DNA of 64,000 bases from Hymenobacter sublimis (GCF_023101345.1 NZ_CP095848.1:743501-807500), one strand, 5' to 3'. Positions 26,164 through 34,220 are shown, counted from the stretch's first letter. Numbers and translations: made by a program. The notes: a model not told the origin generated them from the sequence alone.

Positions 26164-26589
26164 TTAGAACGAGGCCGTTAGCAGGGTGCGGGAGCTGCCG
26201 GGGTTCGGGCGGTTATCAAATACGCTTTGTATGGCTCCGCGCACTTCTTCCGGGCTAGCGTTTTTGAGCAAGTAGCCGTGGGCTCCCTCAGCCCGCAGAG
26301 AATCAATTAGTTCGGGCTCATCGTGCATGGAAATGATGATGGCGCGCACCTGCGGGTACTGCGCCCGTAGCAGGCGCACCGTTTGCAGCCCGTCTAGCAC
26401 GGGCATTTGCAGGTCCATCAGCACCACGTCCGGCATGTTACCTTGGTCGAGGCGCTCCAAGAGTTCCTGCCCGTCGCCGGCTTCAAACAAAACCTCCATC
26501 CCAGGAAAACCGCTGATAAGGGCCCGCAACCCCTTACGAAATAGGATATGATCGTCAACTACGGCTAAGCGAATGGTGGTGGCACTCAT
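26164..26589 (-). CDS. Receiver-only response regulator (NarL-type receiver, no HTH)
   Basis: A 141-residue protein from the ATG at 26587-26589, which overlaps the kinase stop by ATGA. All receiver landmarks are present: acidic pair D12/D13, phospho-acceptor D59 in VVLMDLQMP, S87 and K109 in GYLLKN. The sequence of the domain is that of NarL/FixJ regulators, yet after about residue 125 there is only a short Asn/Pro/Ser-rich tail and no LuxR-type helix-turn-helix. The DNA beyond the stop is short and leads into a hairpin, with no shifted HTH frame. It probably works by protein contact or phosphate transfer, or has lost its DNA-binding half. Confidence 0.88.
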   Translation of the reverse strand: MSATTIRLAVVDDHILFRKGLRALISGFPGMEVLFEAGDGQELLERLDQGNMPDVVLMDLQMPVLDGLQTVRLLRAQYPQVRAIIISMHDEPELIDSLRAEGAHGYLLKNASPEEVRGAIQSVFDNRPNPGSSRTLLTASF

Positions 26590-27398
26590 AGGACTGAGGA
26601 GGGAGCGGTTTGAATTGTAGAAAGGTACGGAATGGGTAAGGAAATCCAAACCCGGGTTCCCTCCCCCGGCGCTGATTCGTGGCGCAGGGTTCCGCGTAGT
26701 ACGCCAACTCGGCTGCGTAAGTTGGTTAATCCCAGGCCAGTACGAGTTCCGGGAGCGGGCGGCTGGTCGGGTAAGGTAGGGTCAAAGCCTACCCCGTCGT
26801 CGGAGTAGCGTAGGGCCAGCTGCTCCAACCCAAATTCAACCACAATATGAATATGGGCGGCGTAGGCATGGCGCAAACCGTTGCCCAGCAGCTCCTGCAC
26901 CACCCGGTACACAATCAGCTCATACTTGGGGTCGAGGCGGCGGGGCTGGCCTCGTTGCTCTACCTCTACCTGGGTAGGACCATCGACGGGCACCGTGCGG
27001 GCCAGGGCTTCCAGGGCGAAAGGCAGCCCGAATTTTTGGAGGGCCGCCGGCAGCAGGTTTCGGGAAATCCGCCGAACCTCGTTAATAGCCTGGTCCAGCA
27101 AAGAGGATGCCTCCTGGGTAAGCTCCGGCTGGTCTAGGGTGTTGAGGTGGAGCTTGACAATGGCCAGGGTGGTGCCCACGCCATCGTGCAGGTCGCCGGC
27201 AATGCGGCGGCGTTCCTCCTCCTGGGCCAGCAGGGCCGCTTCCAGGGCCTGCTGCTGGGCGGCCTCGTGGAGCTGCTGCAGTTCCAGCTGCTGCTGAATC
27301 AGGCGCCGCTGGTAGCGCACCACAAAGCCCACGATACCCAGCGCCAGTAGCAGCAGAATGGGTGTCACGAGGACCAATGGGATAAGCGCGTCGGGCAT
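26586..27398 (-). CDS. Sensor histidine kinase, HisKA_3 (NarX/LiaS-like) family
   Basis: A 270-residue kinase from the ATG at 27396-27398 (MPDALIPLVLVTP). The frame is open further upstream, but that would run through the preceding gene. One N-terminal helix (residues 5-27) is followed by a Gln-rich coiled coil (30-60), the dimerisation/phosphorylation box RRIAGDLHDGVGTTLA with H71, and a HATPase_c domain: N-box ELLGNGLRHA (N173), G1 DDGVGF and G2 TGLGLTNLRSRV. It has no extracellular sensor of its own, which makes the adjacent polytopic membrane proteins candidate input partners. It is coupled to the receiver gene by ATGA and starts 45 bp after the preceding gene. Confidence 0.92.
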   Translation of the reverse strand: MPDALIPLVLVTPILLLLALGIVGFVVRYQRRLIQQQLELQQLHEAAQQQALEAALLAQEEERRRIAGDLHDGVGTTLAIVKLHLNTLDQPELTQEASSLLDQAINEVRRISRNLLPAALQKFGLPFALEALARTVPVDGPTQVEVEQRGQPRRLDPKYELIVYRVVQELLGNGLRHAYAAHIHIVVEFGLEQLALRYSDDGVGFDPTLPDQPPAPGTRTGLGLTNLRSRVGVLRGTLRHESAPGEGTRVWISLPIPYLSTIQTAPSSVL

Positions 27399-27442
27399 AG
27401 AAAGGAGCAAAAGCCAAATTTTCCTGTCCAAGATACAGGGTT

Positions 27443-28222
27443 TTACTTGATCAGATGCTCTGAAAGCACCCGATACTGCGGCGGCTCGGTGGGTGGGCGC
27501 CAACCCAACCGGAAGCGCAACCAGCGGGGCAAGCCCTGCCGAACAGAACGGCGTCCGGGAAACAGGTAGAGTAAATAACACACCAGCGCAATCTGCATAA
27601 TCCGGATGGGCGGATACAGGGCTAAGCTCAATAACTCAAACTGAACATCTGAGAGGGAAGTAAAGCCCGTAAACCAGCCTCGTTGGTACAACTCCTGGGC
27701 AGTAATAAGCAGAACTGTGCTTGTGTAATACAGTAACACAAGGGAAGAAAAAACTAATTCAGGATTCTTTTCAGGGTAGGTATGCGTGGTTGGTTTAAGT
27801 TGCCAGGCATGCACTAGAGCCAGTAGCGCCAACAGAGAATTGCCCGTAAATCGCCCAATAATATTAATGCTAGTCAGGAATGGGTCGACTGTGCAGGCGC
27901 TAACAACTTCAACAATTATAAATAGTAGCCACGCTAATTTTATGATATATTTTCTTTTAGTATAAATAGAATTAAAAACTATGCAAAGCATAGTGACATC
28001 AAAAACAGTAGATATATGAAAAGCGGGACTGTTATTGTGTAATATTCTCCGGCAAGCAGCATCTATAATAACGCACAGCTCATCTAAAATAAAATAATAA
28101 AAAAGAGGCCGGAAAGAGTTAGGGATAAACTCTTTTCGGCCCATGTAAACTGCAAGCGGTACTACAGATAGCATGCTGCATATCCTGATTACAATAGAGA
28201 GGCAAGAAAGCCAAAAGCTCAC
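27443..28222 (-). CDS. Polytopic membrane protein of a duplicated signalling module (copy B)
   Basis: A 259-residue integral membrane protein with about seven hydrophobic segments and a basic, Pro-rich cytoplasmic tail (RLGWRPPTEPPQYRVLSEHLIK). It starts at a GTG (28220-28222) whose bases overlap the TGA of the small CPxxC gene before it (GTGA), so the pair is translationally coupled. I recognise no named family. Segment order and features such as FYYFILDELC, NIIGRFTGNSLLALLAL and LYYTSTVLLI resemble the other membrane protein at 28690-29370 only weakly. Coding DNA is unusually AT-rich: by hand count about 31% GC over 27901-28140, against well over 55% in neighbours. The kinase gene follows 45 bp later. 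Confidence 0.8.
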   Translation of the reverse strand: MSFWLSCLSIVIRICSMLSVVPLAVYMGRKEFIPNSFRPLFYYFILDELCVIIDAACRRILHNNSPAFHISTVFDVTMLCIVFNSIYTKRKYIIKLAWLLFIIVEVVSACTVDPFLTSINIIGRFTGNSLLALLALVHAWQLKPTTHTYPEKNPELVFSSLVLLYYTSTVLLITAQELYQRGWFTGFTSLSDVQFELLSLALYPPIRIMQIALVCYLLYLFPGRRSVRQGLPRWLRFRLGWRPPTEPPQYRVLSEHLIK

Positions 28223-28638
28223 GCCCCCGTCTGCAAAGGGCTGGTTGGGTCACACACCGTAGGGCATTTCGACGAACCATCTCCCACAATTCCATCATCG
28301 GTAGCTGGCTGCCCACCTGCAGCGGGCCGAGGTACCATATCGTAGCCGTTGGCATCAACGCCCACTACCAGTAATTGGTACGAGTCCTTGCTTTTATCGC
28401 CCGACAGGTCTTCCTCTATGCCCATGTAAAACCGGAGGCCTACGCAGCCTTCTTGGGCCTGAATCTGATCTAGCAGAGCATTGCTAAAGTAGTAGGCGTT
28501 AATCTTTTGGCGCCCCGCGGCATCAAGGCCATTGCCAGGCTCGCGGCGGTAGTTCTTCGTCCATTGCTCTGCCGTGCCAGCCGGAATGGGCGCACCCGCG
28601 TTGGGATTAAAGCCAGGAATTGGGTCGTCGAGGTTCAT
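28219..28638 (-). CDS. Small soluble CPxxC-tailed protein (copy B)
   Basis: A 139-residue protein from the ATG at 28636-28638, homologous to the 29382-29765 product. Shared landmarks are W26-T-x2-Y30-R31, FSNALLDQIQAQEGC with C65, RFYMG, LVVGVDANGYD, and the tail DDGIVG followed by CPTVC (125-129) and DPTSPL. No signal peptide, so it is probably cytoplasmic. I recall proteins with this tail as uncharacterised conserved proteins in other Bacteroidota, but know no function. The close Cys pair could bind metal, form a disulfide or be modified. The gene sits between two membrane-protein genes and shares GTGA with the next. Confidence 0.82.
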   Translation of the reverse strand: MNLDDPIPGFNPNAGAPIPAGTAEQWTKNYRREPGNGLDAAGRQKINAYYFSNALLDQIQAQEGCVGLRFYMGIEEDLSGDKSKDSYQLLVVGVDANGYDMVPRPAAGGQPATDDGIVGDGSSKCPTVCDPTSPLQTGA

Positions 28639-28689
28639 TGCAAAAGGAAAGTAGGACAAATGGAAGTGCGGGAGGGGGCTGGCTAACAA

Positions 28690-29370
28690 TTAGCACCTGG
28701 TAGGTTGCCCAGCAGGTAATTTAGACAACAGAAATGACTGAGTTAAAAAACCTGATAACACGAACAGCATAATATTATTTACGGAATACAGCAGGGTGTT
28801 TCCTACACTGTCGTTGGTGGCAACAAAATGGTTGCTGAGGCTATACACCATAATAGTGCCCGCCAAATAAAGAATAATGCCGATGCACGCTACCGTAAAT
28901 GGCCTTTCCAGTATAGGGCGTATGGCAGGCTTGTGAAGTTCCTGCTCGAAATAAAGCAAAGCGAATGAGATACCCAGAAAGCTTTCTAGCGCTAACGTGT
29001 AGGAATTCAGCTGGCCAAACCCTTCCAGAACAAAAGAATCTAGCGCGGCAAATAGCAGAAATGCTACCAGAAGGGAATAAAACCAATGGGCAGATAGCCG
29101 CAGCGCGTGTCGGAAAGCAAGTAAATAAAAAATAGTTTCGCCGACCCCTGATAAATGGCCAACTATCATATTTTCTCGCCATAAATATCCGGCCAGCTTG
29201 AGCAGGCCAAAATGCAGGGCCATGAAGCCTGCTAACCCTGTTAAGGCACGTAGGGAAGCCGGCAATTGGGACCACCGCCAGAGGCCAATCATACAGGGAA
29301 CAAGCATGCCGGCATACGCTACTGGCTCTGATTGGTCAGCGAGCCGCAGCAGCCAAGACGATGCTTCCAT
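28690..29370 (-). CDS. Polytopic membrane protein of a duplicated signalling module (copy A)
   Basis: A 226-residue membrane protein with six or seven predicted helices (for example LTGLAGFMALHFGLLKLAG, WFYSLLVAFLLFAALDSF, FTVACIGIILYLAGTIMVY, LLYSVNNIMLFVLSGFL) and short polar loops. A central DSFVLEGFGQLNSYTLALES stretch recalls membrane modules found beside Bacteroidota histidine kinases, but I cannot name a family. The protein ends in Cys. It begins 11 bp after the first small CPxxC gene and is followed 51 bp later by the second, so it belongs to the same transcript. The architecture parallels that of 27443-28222 although primary identity is low. Confidence 0.8.
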   Translation of the reverse strand: MEASSWLLRLADQSEPVAYAGMLVPCMIGLWRWSQLPASLRALTGLAGFMALHFGLLKLAGYLWRENMIVGHLSGVGETIFYLLAFRHALRLSAHWFYSLLVAFLLFAALDSFVLEGFGQLNSYTLALESFLGISFALLYFEQELHKPAIRPILERPFTVACIGIILYLAGTIMVYSLSNHFVATNDSVGNTLLYSVNNIMLFVLSGFLTQSFLLSKLPAGQPTRC

Positions 29371-29381
29371 ACGCGCTAGTA

Positions 29382-29765
29382 CTAGCTATTTAGGGTATTC
29401 TGTACACTACAACTGGGGGGGCATATTTTGCCCGGACCAATAATGCCGTCGTCGTTGGTAGTAGTGGCAAAGGAGTTGCTTTCGGCCACTAGGCTGTCGG
29501 CCGGCAGCAAAGACGAGGTCGGTAGGATATCGTTTTCCTGCTCATCGGTTCCAACCAGCACTAGCCGCCGCTGATTCTCCGCGTCGCGCCCGTAGTACGC
29601 CCGAACTCCCGTGCAGCCTGGCTGCGCCAGAATGGCTTCTAACGTGGCTCGAGAAAAGCAGTGGCCTTTCACGCCATCCGCATGTTGGCTGCGGTAACGG
29701 CGGGTCCAGTCGCTGGCCTGATCCAGGGTGAAAGAAGAGGGTAGCGGTTCAGGTGAGGAGGACAT
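29382..29765 (-). CDS. Small soluble CPxxC-tailed protein (copy A)
   Basis: A 127-residue protein, first gene of the six-gene cassette. The ATG at 29763-29765 (MSSSPEPLPSSF) is fixed by a canonical promoter just upstream; the longer open frame begins inside that promoter. Landmarks are W20-T-x2-Y24-R25, FSRATLEAILAQPGC with C51, RAYYG, LVLVGTDEQENDI, and the tail DDGIIGPGKICPPSC (Cys 115 and 119). It aligns with the 28219-28638 product along its whole length. No signal peptide or membrane helix. Function unknown; gene order suggests a partner for the membrane protein encoded directly after it. Confidence 0.82.
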   Translation of the reverse strand: MSSSPEPLPSSFTLDQASDWTRRYRSQHADGVKGHCFSRATLEAILAQPGCTGVRAYYGRDAENQRRLVLVGTDEQENDILPTSSLLPADSLVAESNSFATTTNDDGIIGPGKICPPSCSVQNTLNS

Positions 29766-29801
29766 AACGGCAACAGGAGGAAGGGGCAGAATTACTGGTT
29801 T

Positions 29802-29831
29802 CAAATATACCAGATTAGGTATGCAGCGCAA
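29802..29831 (-). promoter_or_regulatory. Canonical Bacteroidota promoter of the CPxxC/kinase cassette
   Basis: On the minus strand TTG (29829-29831), a 19-bp spacer and TATATTTG (29802-29809) match the -33/-7 consensus with ideal spacing. Transcription should begin near 29795, about 30 bases before the first ATG. It is the best promoter match in the window. Confidence 0.8.
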
Positions 29832-29845
29832 GCTGCGGCCCTTTT

Positions 29846-30064
29846 CTATTCCCCGTCTTCGTCTTCTTCCTCCAGGTTCTCGAACACCTGATCAATGGCT
29901 GACTCCGCGGAGCGTAGTTTCTGTTTGCAGAGCCGAATCAGCTCGGCGGAGCGCTGCACGCGGGCCGTTAGGTCGTCCACGTCTACGGCGTCGGTTTCCA
30001 GGGCGCGCAGAATGGTTTCGAGTTCCTCGATGGCTTGACGATACGTAAGATTTTGAGAAGGCAT
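29846..30064 (-). CDS. xseB: Exodeoxyribonuclease VII small subunit
   Basis: A 72-residue subunit that binds the large subunit XseA and activates hydrolysis of single-stranded DNA from both ends. The XseB pattern is complete: TYRQAIEELETILRALE, then VDDLTARVQRSAELIRLCKQKLRSAESAIDQVF, and an acidic tail (EEEDEDGE). It is two helices with a short turn, the standard length for the family. It starts 13 bp after the xseA stop and so is co-transcribed with it. Its stop lies close to the promoter of the following cassette. Confidence 0.96.
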   Translation of the reverse strand: MPSQNLTYRQAIEELETILRALETDAVDVDDLTARVQRSAELIRLCKQKLRSAESAIDQVFENLEEEDEDGE

Positions 30065-30077
30065 AAGGAGTGCAGAG

Positions 30078-31568
30078 CTAAGAAAGTAACAGGGGTAGCT
30101 GCCCGCCGATGCGGGCCGGTACTACCGCATCGGGGAGGCGCAGCAGCACCTGCTGGCCCGCGCGCAACGGACCGGTAAAGGGCTGGCCCTTGGGCGTGAG
30201 CAGGCGAATGGTTCCGCTTGCTGGCTGGGTGTTAAGCTGCGCCAGGCGCAACTCGGCGCGGTGCAGCAAACGGGTGGCGGCTAGCTCCAGGGCGTGGCGC
30301 TGGCTCAGGAGCTGCTCGCAACGCCGCCGGTGCAAGCGACGGAAGTGGCGGGCCAGAAGGCGTCCGCGGCGGCGCAGCCCCTGCTCGTGGTGGCGCACGG
30401 CGCCGCGGGCGGCTCGTTGCAGCTGGTGGCGGCGCTTGGTCAGCTGGTGTTCCTGCTGCCGCAGCTGGGCGCGCGGGGTAGCGGCCGCCTGCCGGATGCG
30501 TTGGTGCAGGGCCGCGCGCTGGTCCTGCAACTGGCCGTGGGCCGCTAGGTGAGCGTGGCGTAGTAAGCGGCTAAGCCGGCTGTTTTCTACCTGCACCCGG
30601 GCCTGGGCCAACTCCCGAATGCGGATGCCGTAGCCTTCCAGCGCCGCCTCCAGGCGGGCCAAGCGCTCAATTAGGAAGGCAGCTACGGCCGTGGGGGTTT
30701 TCAGCGCCGTGTGGGCCGTGAGGTCAATTACTGCTTCGTCGCGCTCGTGGCCAATGCCCGTCAGCACCGGGAGCGGGAAGGCTCCCACGGCCGCGGCCAG
30801 TCCGTAATCATCAAAGGCCAACAGGTCGGTTTTCGAGCCCCCGCCCCGGATGATAACCACGGCATCGTATTCCAACCGCCGCCCCCGAATGGCATCCAGC
30901 GCCGCCCTAATGCTGGCCGGAGCGTCGTCGCCCTGCATCAGGGCCGGGAAAAGAGTTAGCGAGAAATCGTAGGGAGCCTCCTGCAGTTGCTGCACAAAGT
31001 CCTGCCAGCCGGCAGCGGTAGGCGACGAAATGACGGCTACCCGCTGCACGCCAATGGGCAGGGTTAGCCGTTTCTGGCGCTCTAATAGGTCTTGAGCCTC
31101 CAGCTTGCGCAGGGTTTCCAAGCGCAGCCGGGCCAGGTCGCCGACCGTATACGTGGGGTCGAGGGCCAACACATCGAGGCTGAGGCCGAACTGCTCGTGA
31201 AATTTCACCTGCACCCGCAGCATCACCTTTAGGCCCGTGCGCAGGGTTAGGCCGGTTTGCTCCTCAAATACGGCGCTCAACTGCTGGAAGCGCTGGCTCC
31301 AGATGGTGGCCCGAGCTTGGGCTTTCAGCTGGGCCCCGCGGCCAGTTGTGTGCTGATCGGTAAGGGTAAGGTAGCAGTGGGCCCCGTCGAAGCGCGGCAG
31401 CGTGAGGTCCGCAATTTCGGCCACTACCCAGTAAGAATCCGCGAACCGCTCGCTCAAGGTTTGGCGCACCCGGGCCAGCAGCTCGCTCAGGGGCAGGGCC
31501 GCGGGTGGCAAGGCAGGAGAGTTGGCCGAGGAAGGCCCCGGCTCGGGGCGGCGGTTATACAGTGGCAT
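30078..31568 (-). CDS. xseA: Exodeoxyribonuclease VII large subunit
   Basis: A 496-residue catalytic subunit. After a Pro-rich N-terminal tail, an OB-fold domain (about residues 25-130, SYWVVAEIADL and HCYLTLTD) precedes the catalytic domain with VAVISSPTAAGWQDFVQQL, the GGGSKTDLLAFDD motif near 240, and TGIGHERDEAVIDLTAH near 266, all diagnostic of XseA. A long helical region rich in Arg, Gln and His (about residues 300-430) forms the coiled coil that carries the small subunits. The His/Arg content of this part is higher than usual. The enzyme degrades ssDNA in repair and recombination. ATG at 31566-31568. Confidence 0.97.
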   Translation of the reverse strand: MPLYNRRPEPGPSSANSPALPPAALPLSELLARVRQTLSERFADSYWVVAEIADLTLPRFDGAHCYLTLTDQHTTGRGAQLKAQARATIWSQRFQQLSAVFEEQTGLTLRTGLKVMLRVQVKFHEQFGLSLDVLALDPTYTVGDLARLRLETLRKLEAQDLLERQKRLTLPIGVQRVAVISSPTAAGWQDFVQQLQEAPYDFSLTLFPALMQGDDAPASIRAALDAIRGRRLEYDAVVIIRGGGSKTDLLAFDDYGLAAAVGAFPLPVLTGIGHERDEAVIDLTAHTALKTPTAVAAFLIERLARLEAALEGYGIRIRELAQARVQVENSRLSRLLRHAHLAAHGQLQDQRAALHQRIRQAAATPRAQLRQQEHQLTKRRHQLQRAARGAVRHHEQGLRRRGRLLARHFRRLHRRRCEQLLSQRHALELAATRLLHRAELRLAQLNTQPASGTIRLLTPKGQPFTGPLRAGQQVLLRLPDAVVPARIGGQLPLLLS

Positions 31569-31591
31569 CCGGTGCGCAAGTTACGCAGAAG

Positions 31592-31922
31592 CAGGTGGTG
31601 AAATCGTGAGTTAGTGAAATGGTGAGCCGGTGATTAGGCAGGTTAAAACCGCTTATCGTCCTGACTTGTCATCCTGATGAGTGTGGAGCACCTTACTACA
31701 CTAAACTGTGTGGATAGTAAAGACTTTTGAGGTAAAAAAGGCCGTCATGCCGAGCCGGAGGCGAAGCATAACGGCCTTTCAAACAACTGTTCACATAGCC
31801 TAACGCACGTCATTGCTACGATATCGTGCTCCTGTGTAAGGTTCTTCGCAAGCGCAGAATGACAGGCAGTTTTAACTAACTCAATCACTTAGTTACCGAA
31901 CCACCATTTCAGCATTTCACCG
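31592..31922. repeat. Compound repeat block between xseA and the M13 peptidase gene
   Basis: Outer arms are GTGA heptad arrays (31594-31634) and their inverted form (about 31881-31920). Inside lie TGTCATCCTGA (about 31668) and, inverted, GCGCAGAATGACAG (about 31854), remnants of a REP-like stem, plus a hairpin at 31737-31779 whose arms AAAGGCCGT and ATGC pair across one mismatch. The A and T runs at that hairpin would allow termination on both strands. No gene is visible in 31569-32046. Confidence 0.7.
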
Positions 31923-32046
31923 CCTTGCGGGCAACGTGCAACGGTAGGGTGTGGTCATTGCGTTCCGCCCAACGAGTGGCCGCGGCCAGGAATTTATTTT
32001 ACCTTGCTTAACCGAATCGTAATTCCACCTTACCATTTTCTTTTCC

Positions 32047-34158
32047 ATGAAAAACCGCAATAGCCTGACGTTGGCGGTAGTAGCGGCGGCTGGCCTTTCG
32101 CTGGCGGGCTGCGCCTCTAGCAAAACCGCCGCACCCACGGCGGCCGCTACCACGCCGGCTCCCACTACCCCCGCCCCGGTGGCTGACCCTCAAGGAGTTG
32201 GCCTGAACGTGGCAAACATCGACAATACCGTTACCGCCTGCGACAATTTCTTCCAGTACGCCAGCGGTAACTGGCTCAAGAACAACCCTATTCCGGCTTC
32301 TGAAGTACGGTGGGGCTCGTTTAACCTGCTAGCCGACCAGAACAACGCCGTCATGCGTCAGATTCTGCAACAAGCGGCAGCCAACACCTCAGCTGCCAAG
32401 GGCACCAACGCCCAGCGCGTCGGTGATTACTACGCTACGGCCATGGATTCCGCGGCCATTGAGCAAGCTGGCCTGAAGTATTTGCAGCCCGAGTTGGCGC
32501 GCATCAATGCCATTAAAGACCTGAAAGGGTTGCAAAACGAAATTGTGCGGCAGCAGCTGTACAGCACCGGCGCGTTCTTTAGCGCGGGCGTAGGGCAAGA
32601 CGAGAAGAAAAGCACGGAGTACGCCTTCCAGCTCTACCAAGGCGGTTTGTCCCTGCCCGACCGGGACTACTACCTCAAGGACGACGCCCGCTCCAAGGGC
32701 ATCCGTACCGCCTACCAAACCTACCTCACCAATACTTTTAAGCTGCTCGGCGACTCGGAGGCAACTGCCGCCAAAAACGCCGCGGCCGTTATGCGCCTCG
32801 AAACGCGCCTGGCCAAAGCCAGCCGTAGCCGCGTGGCCCTGCGCGACCCGCAAGCCAACTACAACAAGATGACGGTGGCCGAGGCCAACAAGCAGTTCCC
32901 GAACCTGGGCCTACACCAGGCCCTGCAGGCCATGAAGCTGGGTGCCGCCAAAACGGTGATTGTTGGTCAGCCGGAGTTCTTCAAGGAGGAAAGCGCCATG
33001 CTGAAGCAGGAGCCGCTTGCCGACCTCAAAACCTACCTGCGCTGGCACATGGCATCTTCCCTGACCTCGGCGCTGCCGAAAGCGTTTGGCGACGAGGCAT
33101 TCCGCTTCTCGCAGGTGCTTACTGGGGCCAAGCGCCAGCAGCCCCGCTGGAAGCGCATGAATGCCGCCACCGACCGCGCCCTGGGCGAAGCTTTTGGCCA
33201 GCTCTACGTCGATAAGGCCTTCACGCCGGAAACCAAGCAGAAGGCCCTGGAAATGGTGCAGAACATCCGCGAAGCCATGGGCGAGCATATCCGTCAGTCG
33301 GATTGGATGAGCGAAACCACCAAGCAAGAAGCCCTGAAAAAGCTGAACGCCTTCACGGTGAAAATTGGCTACCCCGACCAGTGGAAGGACTACTCAGCCC
33401 TGACCATTTCGCGCGAGTCGTACCTGAAAAACGTGCTGGCTGCTCGGCAGTGGGCATCCATGGACAACCTGTCGCACTACGGCAAGCCGATTGACCGCAA
33501 GGAATGGGGCATGACCCCGCCCACGGTGAATGCTTACTATAACCCACCGATGAACGAAATCGTGTTTCCGGCCGGCATCATGCAGCCCCCATTCTTCGAC
33601 CCCAAGGCCGATGACGCGGTGAACTACGGCGGCATGGGCGCGGTTATCGGCCACGAAATCACCCACGGTTTCGACGACCAGGGCCGCCAGTACGACGCCG
33701 AAGGCAACCTGCGCGACTGGTGGACTAAGGAAGATGCCGCCAAGTTTGAGCAGCGCGCCGACATGGTCGGCAAGCAGTACTCGGCCTTCTCGCCCCTGGA
33801 CTCGGTATTCGTGAACGGCAAGCTGACCATGGGCGAAAACCTGGCTGACCTCGGCGGTCTGAACATTGCCTACACGGCTCTGCAGAAGCAGCTCAAGAAG
33901 CAGTATCCCAACGGCAACGCCCCCAAGTACGACGGCTTCACGCCGGAGCAGCGCTTCTTCCTGGCCTGGGCCCAGATTTGGCGTACCAATGCCCGGCCTG
34001 AGTACCTACGCCAGCAAGTCATGACGGACCCGCACTCGCCGGCCCAATTCCGCACCAGCGGCCCCCTGATGAACATGCCCCAGTTCTTCGAGGCTTTCGG
34101 GTGCAAGGACGACGCCAAGATGGTGCGCGCCCAGGCTGACCGCGCCAAGGTCTGGTAA
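32047..34158 (+). CDS. M13 family zinc metallopeptidase lipoprotein (neprilysin/PepO-like)
   Basis: A 703-residue exported endopeptidase that cleaves oligopeptides in the periplasm or at the cell surface. A lipoprotein signal with lipobox LAGC (C22) is followed by an Ala/Thr/Pro linker, then the N-terminal M13 domain (CDNFFQYASGNWLKNNPIP near residue 62). The catalytic domain has the zinc motif HEITH (H536, E537, H540) within VIGHEITHGFDDQGRQYD, and the third ligand E597 in GENLADLGGL with D601. Substrate-binding NAYYNPPMNEIVFPAGI precedes it and the C-terminus has the conserved final VW (KVW). It stands alone, with a strong terminator downstream. Confidence 0.96.
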   Translation: MKNRNSLTLAVVAAAGLSLAGCASSKTAAPTAAATTPAPTTPAPVADPQGVGLNVANIDNTVTACDNFFQYASGNWLKNNPIPASEVRWGSFNLLADQNNAVMRQILQQAAANTSAAKGTNAQRVGDYYATAMDSAAIEQAGLKYLQPELARINAIKDLKGLQNEIVRQQLYSTGAFFSAGVGQDEKKSTEYAFQLYQGGLSLPDRDYYLKDDARSKGIRTAYQTYLTNTFKLLGDSEATAAKNAAAVMRLETRLAKASRSRVALRDPQANYNKMTVAEANKQFPNLGLHQALQAMKLGAAKTVIVGQPEFFKEESAMLKQEPLADLKTYLRWHMASSLTSALPKAFGDEAFRFSQVLTGAKRQQPRWKRMNAATDRALGEAFGQLYVDKAFTPETKQKALEMVQNIREAMGEHIRQSDWMSETTKQEALKKLNAFTVKIGYPDQWKDYSALTISRESYLKNVLAARQWASMDNLSHYGKPIDRKEWGMTPPTVNAYYNPPMNEIVFPAGIMQPPFFDPKADDAVNYGGMGAVIGHEITHGFDDQGRQYDAEGNLRDWWTKEDAAKFEQRADMVGKQYSAFSPLDSVFVNGKLTMGENLADLGGLNIAYTALQKQLKKQYPNGNAPKYDGFTPEQRFFLAWAQIWRTNARPEYLRQQVMTDPHSPAQFRTSGPLMNMPQFFEAFGCKDDAKMVRAQADRAKVW

Positions 34159-34188
34159 GTTGGGTAAGTATGGTTTGATACCAACTAC

Positions 34189-34220
34189 AAAGGCGGCCCG
34201 TGCTAAGCGGGCCGCCTTTT
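34189..34220 (+). terminator. Rho-independent terminator of the M13 peptidase gene
   Basis: A perfect 12-bp stem (34189-34200 with 34208-34219, 7-nt loop) starting AAAGGCGGCCCG ends in TTTT, 30 bp after the stop codon. Confidence 0.9.

Noticed and set aside
29766..29831. Upstream start for the first CPxxC protein
   Set aside because: The region holds the TTG-N19-TATATTTG promoter, so it is not in the mRNA coding part.
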